A DNA stretch of 55,830 bases. It comes from an uncultured Bacteroides sp. (lineage in GTDB: Bacteria > Bacteroidota > Bacteroidia > Bacteroidales > Bacteroidaceae). The DNA is taken from positions 1 through 55,830 of the forward strand of contig CAUEFX010000022.1 in the NCBI GenBank assembly GCA_958477465.1, written 5' to 3'. A program made the translations under genes and the position numbers. This document shows, one piece after another, positions 23,424 through 31,274 of the stretch (the stretch's first letter is position 1; each line of letters starts with the position of its first letter). The notes below the pieces were generated by a model. That model saw only the letters and a list, made by a program, of their open reading frames with translations, searched no databases and was not told the origin of the DNA.

Positions 23424-25298
23424 TTATCTCCCCGAAAGTACCAACAGTACGTTGATATCGCTTGGCGATACTCCGGGGATTCGGCTTGCTTGCGCGATTG
23501 TTTCCGGATCTATCTTGACCAACTTCTGTCTTGCTTCGGTGGATAGGGATTGAATGGAATTATAGTCAAACTTTCCTTTGATCTTGATACTCTCCAGACG
23601 GGCAAGTTTGTCTGCAATGATCCGTTCGCGCCCGATGTATCCCTCGTACTTAATCAGTATTTCTGCAGCCTCGATAATCTCTTCTTTCCGTTCTGTGATT
23701 TCATCGAGTATCCGTTTGAATGCCGGCACATGTTCGGCAATGTTTTCAACCGTGATTTGAGGACGGTTTATCAGGTCTATCAATTTGCATCCCTGGCGCA
23801 AGGGGGTAGTACCCAACTTTTCGAGTGAATCGTTGATAAGTGCCGCTTTTATCGAATAGTTGCGTGCAAATGACACGATTCGTTCTATCGCTTCACGTTT
23901 GTTTTTCAACAATGTATATCTGTCCTCTTTTACCAATCCCAACTTCCATGCCTTTTCGGTCAGACGCATGTCTGCATCGTCCATTCGTAATAGAATACGA
24001 TATTCGGCACGGGAGGTAAACATCCGGTAAGGCTCGTCTACTCCTTTGGTTACGAGATCATCGATTAATACACCGATATATGCTTCATCGCGTGCCAGCG
24101 TAAACGGTTCGCCTCCGTGGCAGTTGATGTGTGCGTTGATGCCGGCAATGATTCCTTGGCCTCCGGCTTCCTCGTATCCGGTGGTACCGTTTACTTGTCC
24201 GGCAAAGAATAGATTCTTGATTTTCTTCGATTCCAACGAATGTTTTAGCTGGGTAGGGTCAAAGAAATCGTATTCAATCGCATATCCGGGCCGGTAGATA
24301 ACCAGATCCTTAAAGGCCGGGATTTTCTTCAACGCTTCAATTTGTATGTTCATAGGAAGTGAGGAAGAGAATCCATTCAAATATAACTCTTGTGTGGTTT
24401 CTCCTTCGGGCTCCAAGAATAACTGATGCTGCTCTTTGTCGGGGAAGGTGACAATCTTGGTTTCTATACTTGGGCAGTAACGTGGTCCGATACTTTTGAT
24501 TTGTCCGTTGAAGAGGGGAGATTCCGGCAGTCCTTCTTGTAGAATACGGTGTACTTCAGGGTTGGTGAAACAGGTCCAGCATTGTAGCTGCTTGAGATGG
24601 CGCACGGGGGTATCCATAAAAGAAAACTTATGGAAATCGGCTTCTCCATCTTGCGTATCCATTAATTCGTAATGTACGCTTCGTCCGTCTATCCGCACTG
24701 GGGTACCCGTTTTCATCCGACCGTAACTGATACCGTGCCGTGCGATGGATTCGGTCAGGTGATAAGATGCCGGTTCTGCCATACGTCCGCCCGGAAGCAT
24801 GGTTTTACCGACATGCATCAGCCCGTTGAGAAAAGTACCTGTGGTAAGTACTACGCATTTTGCGTGAAAGGTGACTCCCCACATCGTTTCCAATCCCACA
24901 ACTTCTCCGTTCTCAACGAGCAGTTCTTTTACTGTATCTTGCCAGATGTGAAGATTGGGCGTGTTTTCTAATACTTCTCTCCATGCCCATATAAATTTGT
25001 TGCGGTCGCATTGTGCGCGTGGGCTCCACATTGCCGGCCCTTTCGAGCGGTTCAAGATACGGAACTGGATGGCTGTTTGGTCCGTTATCAGTCCCATTTG
25101 TCCACCCAGCGCATCTATCTCACGTACAATCTGTCCTTTGGCGATACCGCCTACTGCCGGATTGCAGCTCATCTGGCCGATTTTGTTCATGTCCATTGTG
25201 ATGAGGCAGGTTTTGGAGCCCAGGTTTGCTGAGGCTGCCGCAGCTTCACAACCGGCATGGCCGGCGCCGATTACTATTACATCGTACTTAAAATCCAT
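23424..25298 (-). CDS. mnmG: tRNA uridine-5-carboxymethylaminomethyl modification enzyme MnmG
   Basis: FAD/NADH enzyme that with MnmE installs the (carboxymethyl)aminomethyl group on wobble uridine 34. The 624 residues start with the FAD-binding GAGHAGCEAAAASANLG (12-28), carry the MnmG signatures MSCNPAVGGIAKGQIVREIDALGG and GRMKTGTPVRIDGRSV, and end with the helical MnmE/tRNA-binding domain (EVTT-type region SPSDINVLLVLSGR at the end). Full length. A TAACTTTG box lies 29 bp upstream of the ATG. A parS-like site follows its stop. Confidence 0.96.
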   Translation of the reverse strand: MDFKYDVIVIGAGHAGCEAAAASANLGSKTCLITMDMNKIGQMSCNPAVGGIAKGQIVREIDALGGQMGLITDQTAIQFRILNRSKGPAMWSPRAQCDRNKFIWAWREVLENTPNLHIWQDTVKELLVENGEVVGLETMWGVTFHAKCVVLTTGTFLNGLMHVGKTMLPGGRMAEPASYHLTESIARHGISYGRMKTGTPVRIDGRSVHYELMDTQDGEADFHKFSFMDTPVRHLKQLQCWTCFTNPEVHRILQEGLPESPLFNGQIKSIGPRYCPSIETKIVTFPDKEQHQLFLEPEGETTQELYLNGFSSSLPMNIQIEALKKIPAFKDLVIYRPGYAIEYDFFDPTQLKHSLESKKIKNLFFAGQVNGTTGYEEAGGQGIIAGINAHINCHGGEPFTLARDEAYIGVLIDDLVTKGVDEPYRMFTSRAEYRILLRMDDADMRLTEKAWKLGLVKEDRYTLLKNKREAIERIVSFARNYSIKAALINDSLEKLGTTPLRQGCKLIDLINRPQITVENIAEHVPAFKRILDEITERKEEIIEAAEILIKYEGYIGRERIIADKLARLESIKIKGKFDYNSIQSLSTEARQKLVKIDPETIAQASRIPGVSPSDINVLLVLSGR

Positions 25299-25326
25299 TC
25301 GTCTTATACTTCTTTTTCAAACGGTG

Positions 25327-25334
25327 CAAAGTTA
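25327..25334 (-). promoter_or_regulatory. mnmG -7 box TAACTTTG
   Basis: TAnnTTTG match on the minus strand, 29 bp before the mnmG ATG. No clear -33 word. Confidence 0.6.
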
Positions 25335-25524
25335 CGAAAAAGTTCCGTTTTTATAATGAAAAAGAAAGCTATAAGCGTTTTAAGGGATGGAAATTCACCG
25401 ACTTAGAAGCTGTTTTGAATGAATCGCCTGATAGCTTGAGGCGGACTTTCGAGGTCCGGAGTATAAGCGGAAGTCAGTCAAAAGGATATTGGTGGAAATT
25501 CAAAGCCGTTTCCCAAATCCGTTT

Positions 25525-25941
25525 TTATTTTCTCATTTCCAGTGCCCTGTTTTCGGCTGCTTCCATGATCTCGCGTTCACCCGGCCCTTTGTCATTAATG
25601 CCGCATAGGTGAAGAATTCCGTGGATTATTGTCCGGTGAAGTTCTTCATCATACGTCGTCTTGAATTGTTCGGAATTGGTCTTTACCGTGTCCAGGCTGA
25701 TGAAAAGATCGCCCGAAAGACGATCGCCCTCGCAATAGTCGAAGGTAATGATGTCTGTATAGTAATCGTGTTGCAGGTACTGGCGGTTCACCTCCAGTAT
25801 TTTTTCATCCGAACAGAAGATATACGCGATTTCACCGATCTTTTTGCCGTATGTGGCAGCTACGGATTTAATCCATTCTGTTGTTGCTCTCTTTTTAATG
25901 CCAGGCATTTTTACGCCCTCTGTCTGATAAGTTACAGCCAT
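25525..25941 (-). CDS. ybeY: rRNA maturation endoribonuclease YbeY
   Basis: Metal-dependent RNase acting in 16S rRNA 3'-end maturation and ribosome quality control, 138 aa. It shows the family layout: VNRQYLQHDYYTDIITFDY near 51-69, then GDLFISLDTV, and the zinc site HGILHLCGIND (near 109-119). The usual pattern is HGxLHLxGxxH; the third His position is Asp here, a variant I believe common in Bacteroidetes. The ATG lies 12 bp after the spmAB stop, so they form one transcription unit ending in the 226-bp gap before mnmG. Confidence 0.88.
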   Translation of the reverse strand: MAVTYQTEGVKMPGIKKRATTEWIKSVAATYGKKIGEIAYIFCSDEKILEVNRQYLQHDYYTDIITFDYCEGDRLSGDLFISLDTVKTNSEQFKTTYDEELHRTIIHGILHLCGINDKGPGEREIMEAAENRALEMRK

Positions 25942-25953
25942 GATATTGATATA

Positions 25954-27186
25954 TTAAAAGAAGAATAAATAACTGATTAGTATGGCGGCGATAATTCCCG
26001 AGAAATCGGCGATCAGCCCACAGGTAACCGCATTGCGCGTTTTGGTTATTCCTACACTGCCAAAATACACAGCCAGGATATAAAATGTAGTGTCCGAAGC
26101 TCCGCGCACAACGCAACTGACCCGTGAAACGAAAGAGTCCGGTCCGAATTCTTTCATCGTATCGATCATTAGCCCATTGGCGGCGCTTCCGCTGAGCGAT
26201 TTCATCAATCCGGTGGGCAGAGCGCCGACAAAACTCGTATCCAGTCCGCAGAGTCCTACTGCATAGCCGATACCGTCTACAAGGATATCCATCGCTCCGG
26301 AAGTGCGGAATACGGCAATACCTACCAGAAAAGCGACCAGGTAGGGAATGATACGCACGGCGGTGGTGAACCCCTCTTTCGCTCCTTCCACAAAAGAATC
26401 GTATACATTGATCTTTTTCCGTATCCCCGTCAGGATGAAAAGGATAATGACTCCGAACAGTATGATGTTGGCTATCAGCGTAGAATAGGTGCCCATCTCT
26501 TCGCGTGAAAGAGTGGTGAAGAGGTACATCAGCCCTCCGAAAAAGAGACTCAGAATACTGATTAATATCAATATGGGCTTGTTAATCAAGTTAATGCGCT
26601 GGGATATGCTGACGGCAATTACTCCCACCAATGTCGAGATGAATGTACTCAATAGGATAGGGATAAAGATATCGGTCGGTTGTGCCGCTCCCATTTGTGC
26701 ACGATATACCATGATGGAGATGGGGATGAGTATCAGCCCCGAAGTATTGATAACGAGAAACATGATCATCGGGTTGCTGGCAGTGTCTTTTTGAGGATTC
26801 AACTCCTGTAGCTCTTTCATGGCTTTCAGCCCCATCGGAGTAGCGGCATTGTCGAGCCCTAACATATTGGCAGACATGTTCATAAATATGGACCCCATTA
26901 CTGGATGCCCTTTCGGAATATCCGGAAAAAGACGGCAAAATACAGGACTCAGCCATCTGGACAGTGCATTGATAAGCCCGCTGTTTTCTCCGATCTTCAT
27001 AATGCCCAGCCACAAAGACAAAACACCGGTCAATCCGAGTGAAACTTCAAAGGCGGTCTTTGACGAATCGAAAGTGGAATTGATAATATCGGTAAATATT
27101 TGTGTGTTCCCTGTAAAGATGAGCTTTCCTAATGCCACAATAAAAGCGATGAGGAAGAATGCTATCCAGATGTAATTTAAAACCAT
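25954..27186 (-). CDS. SpmA-SpmB fused nucleoside-recognition (Gate) membrane protein
   Basis: Polytopic inner-membrane protein, 410 aa, with two Gate/nucleoside-recognition domains: an SpmA-like N half (FEVSLGLTGVLSLWLGIMKIGENSGL, NMSANMLGLDNAATPMGLKAM) and an SpmB-like C half (VEGAKEGFTTAVRIIPYLVAFLVGIAVFR, GLMKSLSGSAANGLM). In Bacillus these are two separate proteins of spore maturation; fused forms occur in non-sporulating Bacteroidetes and their substrate is unknown. Promoter box TATTTTTG at 27209-27216; followed by ybeY. Confidence 0.88.
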   Translation of the reverse strand: MVLNYIWIAFFLIAFIVALGKLIFTGNTQIFTDIINSTFDSSKTAFEVSLGLTGVLSLWLGIMKIGENSGLINALSRWLSPVFCRLFPDIPKGHPVMGSIFMNMSANMLGLDNAATPMGLKAMKELQELNPQKDTASNPMIMFLVINTSGLILIPISIMVYRAQMGAAQPTDIFIPILLSTFISTLVGVIAVSISQRINLINKPILILISILSLFFGGLMYLFTTLSREEMGTYSTLIANIILFGVIILFILTGIRKKINVYDSFVEGAKEGFTTAVRIIPYLVAFLVGIAVFRTSGAMDILVDGIGYAVGLCGLDTSFVGALPTGLMKSLSGSAANGLMIDTMKEFGPDSFVSRVSCVVRGASDTTFYILAVYFGSVGITKTRNAVTCGLIADFSGIIAAILISYLFFF

Positions 27187-27208
27187 AGTCCGATTACTGT
27201 ATTATTTG

Positions 27209-27216
27209 CAAAAATA
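27209..27216 (-). promoter_or_regulatory. spmAB-ybeY -7 box TATTTTTG
   Basis: TAnnTTTG match on the minus strand 23 bp before the ATG; divergent from the alkD-like gene box 35 bp away. Confidence 0.55.
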
Positions 27217-27250
27217 GATATAACTTTCCATTATTCCCCCATATTTTGTC

Positions 27251-27258
27251 TATTTTTG
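27251..27258 (+). promoter_or_regulatory. alkD-like gene -7 box TATTTTTG
   Basis: TAnnTTTG match 48 bp before ATG 27307 on the plus strand. Confidence 0.55.
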
Positions 27259-27306
27259 ACGGGGATTACTTTACGGCAAACAGCTTGGAATTATACAGAA
27301 GATTAT

Positions 27307-28011
27307 ATGAAAACAAAGGCAGCGGAGATTCAGAAAGAGTTGGAAACATACATCGACCCGGTGAAAAGGGAGTATTTGCCCAATTTCTTCAAAACGGGAA
27401 AAGGGCAATATGGCGAGGGTGATAAATTTCTGGGGATTGTTGTTCCCAATACCCGTCTGGTGGCAAAGCGTCATAAAGAAGAACCGTTTGAGGTGATGGC
27501 GGATTTATTAAGGAGTGAATGGCATGAATGCCGCTTGTGTGCCTTATTGATGCTGGTAGAACTTTTCAGAAAATCCGGTGAAAAGGCACGGAAAGAGATT
27601 TATGATTTCTATCTGACGCAGACTGCCCGTATTAATAACTGGGACTTGGTGGACCTGTCCGCTCCTTATATTGTAGGCGAATATTTAAAAGATAATCCCC
27701 GTGAGGATTTGTATCGTTTGGCCGGTAGCCCACTTCTTTGGGAGCAGCGTATTGCGGTAGTTTCTACGATTACACTGATCAGAAGTGGTGATTTTGACGA
27801 TATTCTTCGCCTTTCGGAGTTGTTGTTGCATCATAAACATGACTTGATGCAAAAAGCCATCGGGTGGATGCTTCGGGAGATGGGGAAACGCGACAAGGAT
27901 CTGCTTTTGCAGTTTCTTGATAAACATGCTCGTGAAATGCCCCGCACGATGCTCCGTTATTCAATAGAAAAACTGACGGATGAAGAACGGAAATATTACA
28001 TGAAACGGTAA
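27307..28011 (+). CDS. AlkD-like DNA alkylation repair protein (HEAT-like glycosylase)
   Basis: Member of the AlkC/AlkD HEAT-like-repeat family that excises alkylated purines without base flipping. 234 aa from ATG 27307. Typical segments are FFKTGKGQYGEGDKFLGIVVPNTR (about 24-47), LLRSEWHECRLCALLMLVELF, INNWDLVDLSAPYIVGEYL (near 118, with the catalytic-cleft Trp and Asp), and LHHKHDLMQKAIGWMLREMGKRD (near 178). Full length with no oddities. It converges on the AlkZ-related gene over a nested hairpin. Confidence 0.9.
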   Translation: MKTKAAEIQKELETYIDPVKREYLPNFFKTGKGQYGEGDKFLGIVVPNTRLVAKRHKEEPFEVMADLLRSEWHECRLCALLMLVELFRKSGEKARKEIYDFYLTQTARINNWDLVDLSAPYIVGEYLKDNPREDLYRLAGSPLLWEQRIAVVSTITLIRSGDFDDILRLSELLLHHKHDLMQKAIGWMLREMGKRDKDLLLQFLDKHAREMPRTMLRYSIEKLTDEERKYYMKR

Positions 28012-28017
28012 TTATGA

Positions 28018-28111
28018 GGGTGTATCAAAATGAGTAAGACTTAGAAATTGCCACTGCTGCAAATACTTGTAGCAGAGGCGATTCATTAGAAAAAGGACAT
28101 TTTGATACACC
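28018..28111. terminator. Nested long-stem hairpin element between two repair genes
   Basis: Outer arms GGTGTATCAAAATG (28019-28032) and CATTTTGATACACC (28098-28111) are a perfect 14-bp inverted repeat. Inside, about 28050-28079 forms GCCxCTGCTxCAA / TTGxAGCAGxGGC with a four-base loop. It fills almost the whole convergent gap and can terminate both genes. It resembles the element at 18731-18837 in outer word, size and inner stem, so it may be a MITE-like dispersed unit. Confidence 0.8.
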
Positions 28112-28115
28112 TTCC

Positions 28116-28784
28116 TTATCCTATAATTTTGTTTATGTCATTTTCTGATGCCTGTGGGAGAATTTTACGAAGATGCCCGGCGATGCGTTCTCTTGACTCC
28201 TCAACGGTTCGCTCAGTATGGCAGGATTCTTTTCCGAATAAGTTCTCGGGGGTTGTCAACAATGACCATCCCCAGCCATACTGCTTGCCATGTTTGTCGT
28301 GGGGATATACAAAGTCTTCTGTAACGATGCGCCCTGCCATTTGCAGCCGGCTAAGGTATGAATCGAATTTACTACGCATATTGGGTCCGATAAAACCGCA
28401 TGCTTTGCGTAAGTCGCGCGTGATCATACTTCCGTTATGTTTCAATGTTTCCAAGATAGTATCCTCCACACTTCCCTCCTCAGGATATGGGTTCTTGCTC
28501 CTGCGCCAGTTGCAGAAGTCCGGCCACCACTCCATACTTATAAATGCAGCCTTCTGTCGGAAGAATTTTCCGTAGGCGCATCCTGTCTCGCGGATAATCG
28601 AACCTTTCCATTCCCATAAGGGCCATTCCCATCCGCCATCAGGGAAAGCAGTGTAACGGCATTCTTCGTCTACCACATCATCAGCCGACCATTCTTTAAT
28701 ACCGATATTGAGAAGAGGTAGCATTCCTATTTCATCTATGTAGTTCATCAACTGTGGGCAAGTATATATTTTTTCTCTATCCAT
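28116..28784 (-). CDS. AlkZ-related winged-helix protein
   Basis: 222-aa protein resembling the AlkZ/YcaQ-related (HTH_42) group of DNA glycosylase-like proteins. It lacks an obvious catalytic QxQ/QxD motif, so activity is uncertain. Features: acidic N-terminus, aromatic stretch FPDGGWEWPLWEWKG near 47, SMEWWPDFCNWRRSKNP near 83, a helix-turn-helix-like segment TLKHNGSMITRDLRKACGF near 111 and WSLLTTPENLF near 175. Two TACCTTTG boxes lie upstream, the nearer so close to the ATG that the mRNA would be almost leaderless. Confidence 0.7.
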   Translation of the reverse strand: MDREKIYTCPQLMNYIDEIGMLPLLNIGIKEWSADDVVDEECRYTAFPDGGWEWPLWEWKGSIIRETGCAYGKFFRQKAAFISMEWWPDFCNWRRSKNPYPEEGSVEDTILETLKHNGSMITRDLRKACGFIGPNMRSKFDSYLSRLQMAGRIVTEDFVYPHDKHGKQYGWGWSLLTTPENLFGKESCHTERTVEESRERIAGHLRKILPQASENDINKIIG

Positions 28785-28790
28785 ATTTTA

Positions 28791-28884
28791 CAAAGGTAAT
28801 GTTCGTTTCAATAGAATTCCAGAATTATAAATCTGTTCTATCTGTTTTTATGTTCATTCATAATAAATTGTTTTTTCAAAGGTA
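28791..28884 (-). promoter_or_regulatory. Duplicate TACCTTTG boxes before the AlkZ-related gene
   Basis: Minus-strand TACCTTTG occurs at 28791-28798 and again at 28877-28884, each in the context TTNCAAAGGTAAYR as read on the plus strand. The first starts 7 bp from the ATG, implying a leader of a few bases; the second would give about 90 nt. Confidence 0.55.
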
Positions 28885-29177
28885 ACAAAAAGAATTGTCA
28901 TTCTACAAAATGTCAATATGATATTTTAGCTTATGCAGAATCTCTTTTTTAAAGCAAGAGTCCGGACTGGTGAAAAAAAAACTCTACATTTTCATGTTGG
29001 ATATTTCAGAAAGTTGTCAATATGGTGATTAGTTGGCGTTGAAGTCGTTAGTTTGGGCGTTTTAGTTGCAAATTGTGTTTAAAATAGCTTTGTTTTGTTC
29101 TTTATTCTATTTTGGAGTGGTTCTGGTTTTGCTTGCAGTTAGCGTAAAAAGCGGTCTTTATAAGAAAAATATATTTT

Positions 29178-29265
29178 TCCCGTAGAGGTTCTTATGGTTC
29201 CTCGTAGAGAAACGAGTCGTTCCTCTACGAGAAACTGAAGCTTTCTCCCGGAGAAAAGGAGATAA
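29178..29265. repeat. Array 2: four 22-bp degenerate repeats
   Basis: Units start at 29178, 29200, 29222 and 29244. Each carries a CTC-N3-GAG-type palindrome (CTCGTAGAG, CTCTACGAG, CTCCCGGAG; degenerate in the first). Units 2 and 3 together make a near-perfect 27-bp dyad. Total 88 bp, the same size and unit number as array 1 but unrelated in sequence. Confidence 0.8.
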
Positions 29266-29501
29266 ATTTATAGGTGAAAACTGCATATTCATCCTCTTTT
29301 TTGTGAAAATATGCAGGAAAAGTGTATTTTATTTATCTATTTATGCACTTTTTTTCTCTATTTGCTGTTTTTTGAACGAAGTGCATGTTAGCAAAAACCG
29401 CAATATAAAAGAATTATGTCAGGCTATTCGCTTTTCTCGCAGCTTTTATCTATATCGATAAGCAGTCTCTAAACGGATAGAATAAAAATTAAGCATTTAT
29501 A

Positions 29502-29533
29502 TTGTTTCTTAGGCGTTTATTGTGCTATCTTTG
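29502..29533 (+). promoter_or_regulatory. AAA/PD-(D/E)XK gene promoter
   Basis: TTG (29502-29504), a 21-bp spacer, then TATCTTTG (29526-29533): the best full -33/-7 match in the window. It lies 30 bp upstream of ATG 29564. Confidence 0.7.
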
Positions 29534-29563
29534 CCTACAGGAACTTTTAAAGCCCAAAAGATT

Positions 29564-31114
29564 ATGAGCAACAAGATTTATCCCATCGGCATACAGAATT
29601 TTGAGAAACTTCGTTTGGGAGGTTATTTTTATGTTGATAAGACCGCACTTATCTATAAAATGGTTAAGACCGGCAGTTACTATTTTCTTAGCCGTCCCCG
29701 CCGTTTTGGGAAGAGTCTGCTCATTTCTACACTGGAAGCGTATTTCCAGGGGAAAAGAGAGCTTTTTGAGGGTTTGGCAATGGAGAAGCTTGAAAAGGAG
29801 TGGCGGCAGCATCCGATTCTCCATATAGACCTTAATATCGGGAAGTATGATACACCGGATAGTCTCGACCGTATATTAAACAAAGCTTTGACGGATTGGG
29901 AAGCCATTTACGGCACAGGGGCGGCTGAGACGACTTTGGCGTTACGCTTTGCCGGCATAATAAAGCGGGCTTATGAACAGACAGGTGAACGAGTCGTTAT
30001 TTTAGTGGATGAGTATGACAAGCCAATGCTTCAGGCTATTAATAATCCATCCTTGCAAGCTTGTTTCCGCGATACGCTGAAACCTTTCTATGGCGTTCTG
30101 AAGACGATGGATGGCTGCATCCGGTTCGGTATGCTGACGGGGGTTACGAAGTTTGGTAAGGTGAGTGTTTTTAGCGATTTGAATAATCTGGATGACATTT
30201 CGATGTGGGATGAGTATGTAGATCTTTGCGGGATTAGCGAGCAGGAATTGTATGATTATCTCACTCCGGAGATGCATGAATTTGCAGCTGCTCAGCAGAT
30301 GGATTATGAGAAGTTCTGTTCAGAGTTGCGTGAGTGCTATGACGGTTACCATTTTGTAGAAAACTCTATTGGCATCTATAACCCTTTTAGTCTCTTGAAC
30401 GCTTTCAAACGGAATAAATTCGGTAATTATTGGTTTGAGACAGGGACGCCTACTTATTTGGTCGAGTTGTTGAAGAAGCACCATTACGATTTAGAGCGTA
30501 TGACGCACGAAGAGACGAGTGCCGATGTGCTGAACAGCATTGACTCTTCGTCTACCGATCCCATTCCGGTCATTTATCAGAGTGGCTATCTGACAATTAA
30601 GGGATACGATCCTGAATTTGGCATTTATCGCTTAGGTTTCCCTAATCGAGAGGTCGAAGAAGGCTTTGTTCGGTTTTTGTTACCTTTTTATGCAAATTCT
30701 AATGTAGTACAGTCTCCTTTTGAAATTCAGAAGTTTGTGAGTGAGATACGTTCCGGTGATTATAACGCATTTTTCCATCGTCTTCAAAGTTTCTTTGCGG
30801 ATACTCCTTATGAATTGATCCGTGATCTGGAGTTGCACTATCAAAATGTCCTCTTTATTGTCTTCAAACTTGTCGGCTTCTATGTCCATGTAGAATATCA
30901 CACCGGACAAGGGCGTATCGATCTTGTTTTGCAGACGGATAAATTTATCTATGTCATGGAGTTCAAATTAGATGGCACGGCAGAGGCGGCACTGCAACAA
31001 ATCAATGAGCGGCAATACGCCCGGCCTTTTGAATCCGATGCTCGTAAACTTTTCAAGATTGGCGTGAATTTTAGTTCGGAGACACGGAATATAGAGAAGT
31101 GGATTGTAGAATAA
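29564..31114 (+). CDS. AAA ATPase / PD-(D/E)XK nuclease protein (DUF1703 type)
   Basis: 516-aa protein of the AAA-ATPase_like plus PDDEXK_9 architecture common in Bacteroides and Porphyromonas, often in many copies per genome; function unproven. ATG 29564 (MSNKIYPIGIQNFEKLR) follows a good promoter. The N-terminal ATPase has Walker A-like LSRPRRFGKSLLIST near 42 and Walker B VVILVDEYDKPML near 145. The C-terminal nuclease-like fold shows GRIDLVLQ...YVMEFKLDG (Asp and ExK) near 455-480. It stands alone after an AT-rich gap and may be a laterally mobile gene; no transposase or direct repeats are seen. Confidence 0.87.
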   Translation: MSNKIYPIGIQNFEKLRLGGYFYVDKTALIYKMVKTGSYYFLSRPRRFGKSLLISTLEAYFQGKRELFEGLAMEKLEKEWRQHPILHIDLNIGKYDTPDSLDRILNKALTDWEAIYGTGAAETTLALRFAGIIKRAYEQTGERVVILVDEYDKPMLQAINNPSLQACFRDTLKPFYGVLKTMDGCIRFGMLTGVTKFGKVSVFSDLNNLDDISMWDEYVDLCGISEQELYDYLTPEMHEFAAAQQMDYEKFCSELRECYDGYHFVENSIGIYNPFSLLNAFKRNKFGNYWFETGTPTYLVELLKKHHYDLERMTHEETSADVLNSIDSSSTDPIPVIYQSGYLTIKGYDPEFGIYRLGFPNREVEEGFVRFLLPFYANSNVVQSPFEIQKFVSEIRSGDYNAFFHRLQSFFADTPYELIRDLELHYQNVLFIVFKLVGFYVHVEYHTGQGRIDLVLQTDKFIYVMEFKLDGTAEAALQQINERQYARPFESDARKLFKIGVNFSSETRNIEKWIVE

Positions 31115-31149
31115 TCTTTTTCTTTGAATTGTATTGTCTTTCCTCTGAT

Positions 31150-31196
31150 AAAATGTCAGGGCCACGCCACAAAGATAGGGGAGAGCCTGACATTTT
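31150..31196 (+). terminator. Terminator after the AAA/PD-(D/E)XK gene (module copy 2)
   Basis: Stem AAAATGTCAGG (31150-31160) with CCTGACATTTT (31186-31196), followed by CTTA. Homologous to the apt terminator hairpin; two stem pairs differ as compensated A-T to G-C changes. Confidence 0.8.
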
Positions 31197-31210
31197 CTTA
31201 CCACACCGGC

Positions 31211-31239
31211 ATATAAATCGAGATTTATATCTAAATTTG
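31211..31239 (+). promoter_or_regulatory. ruvB promoter: 20-bp palindrome plus -7 box (module copy 2)
   Basis: ATATAAATCGAGATTTATAT (31211-31230; one centre mismatch from a perfect palindrome) then, after one base, TAAATTTG (31232-31239), 35 bp before the ruvB ATG. It matches the uvrC promoter block at all but one position. Confidence 0.7.
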
Positions 31240-31274
31240 CCCTCTATTATATAGAAGAACGGGAATGTAATTTT

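Larger units (their letters stand above)
28799..29563. other. AT-rich 765-bp gap before the AAA/PD-(D/E)XK gene
   Basis: No gene is supported on either strand. It holds the upstream AlkZ-related promoter box, two direct copies of TGTCAATATG (about 28912 and 29015), a 16-bp AT palindrome (GAAAAATATATTTTTC, 29164-29179), a 22-bp repeat array (29178-29265), a hairpin CTGCATATT/AATATGCAG (29281-29316) and the promoter of the next gene. Much of 28900-29160 and 29320-29500 shows nothing else. Confidence 0.6.

Noticed and set aside
29564..31114. AAA/PD-(D/E)XK gene as part of a transposon
   Set aside because: No transposase, terminal repeats or target duplications are visible around it.
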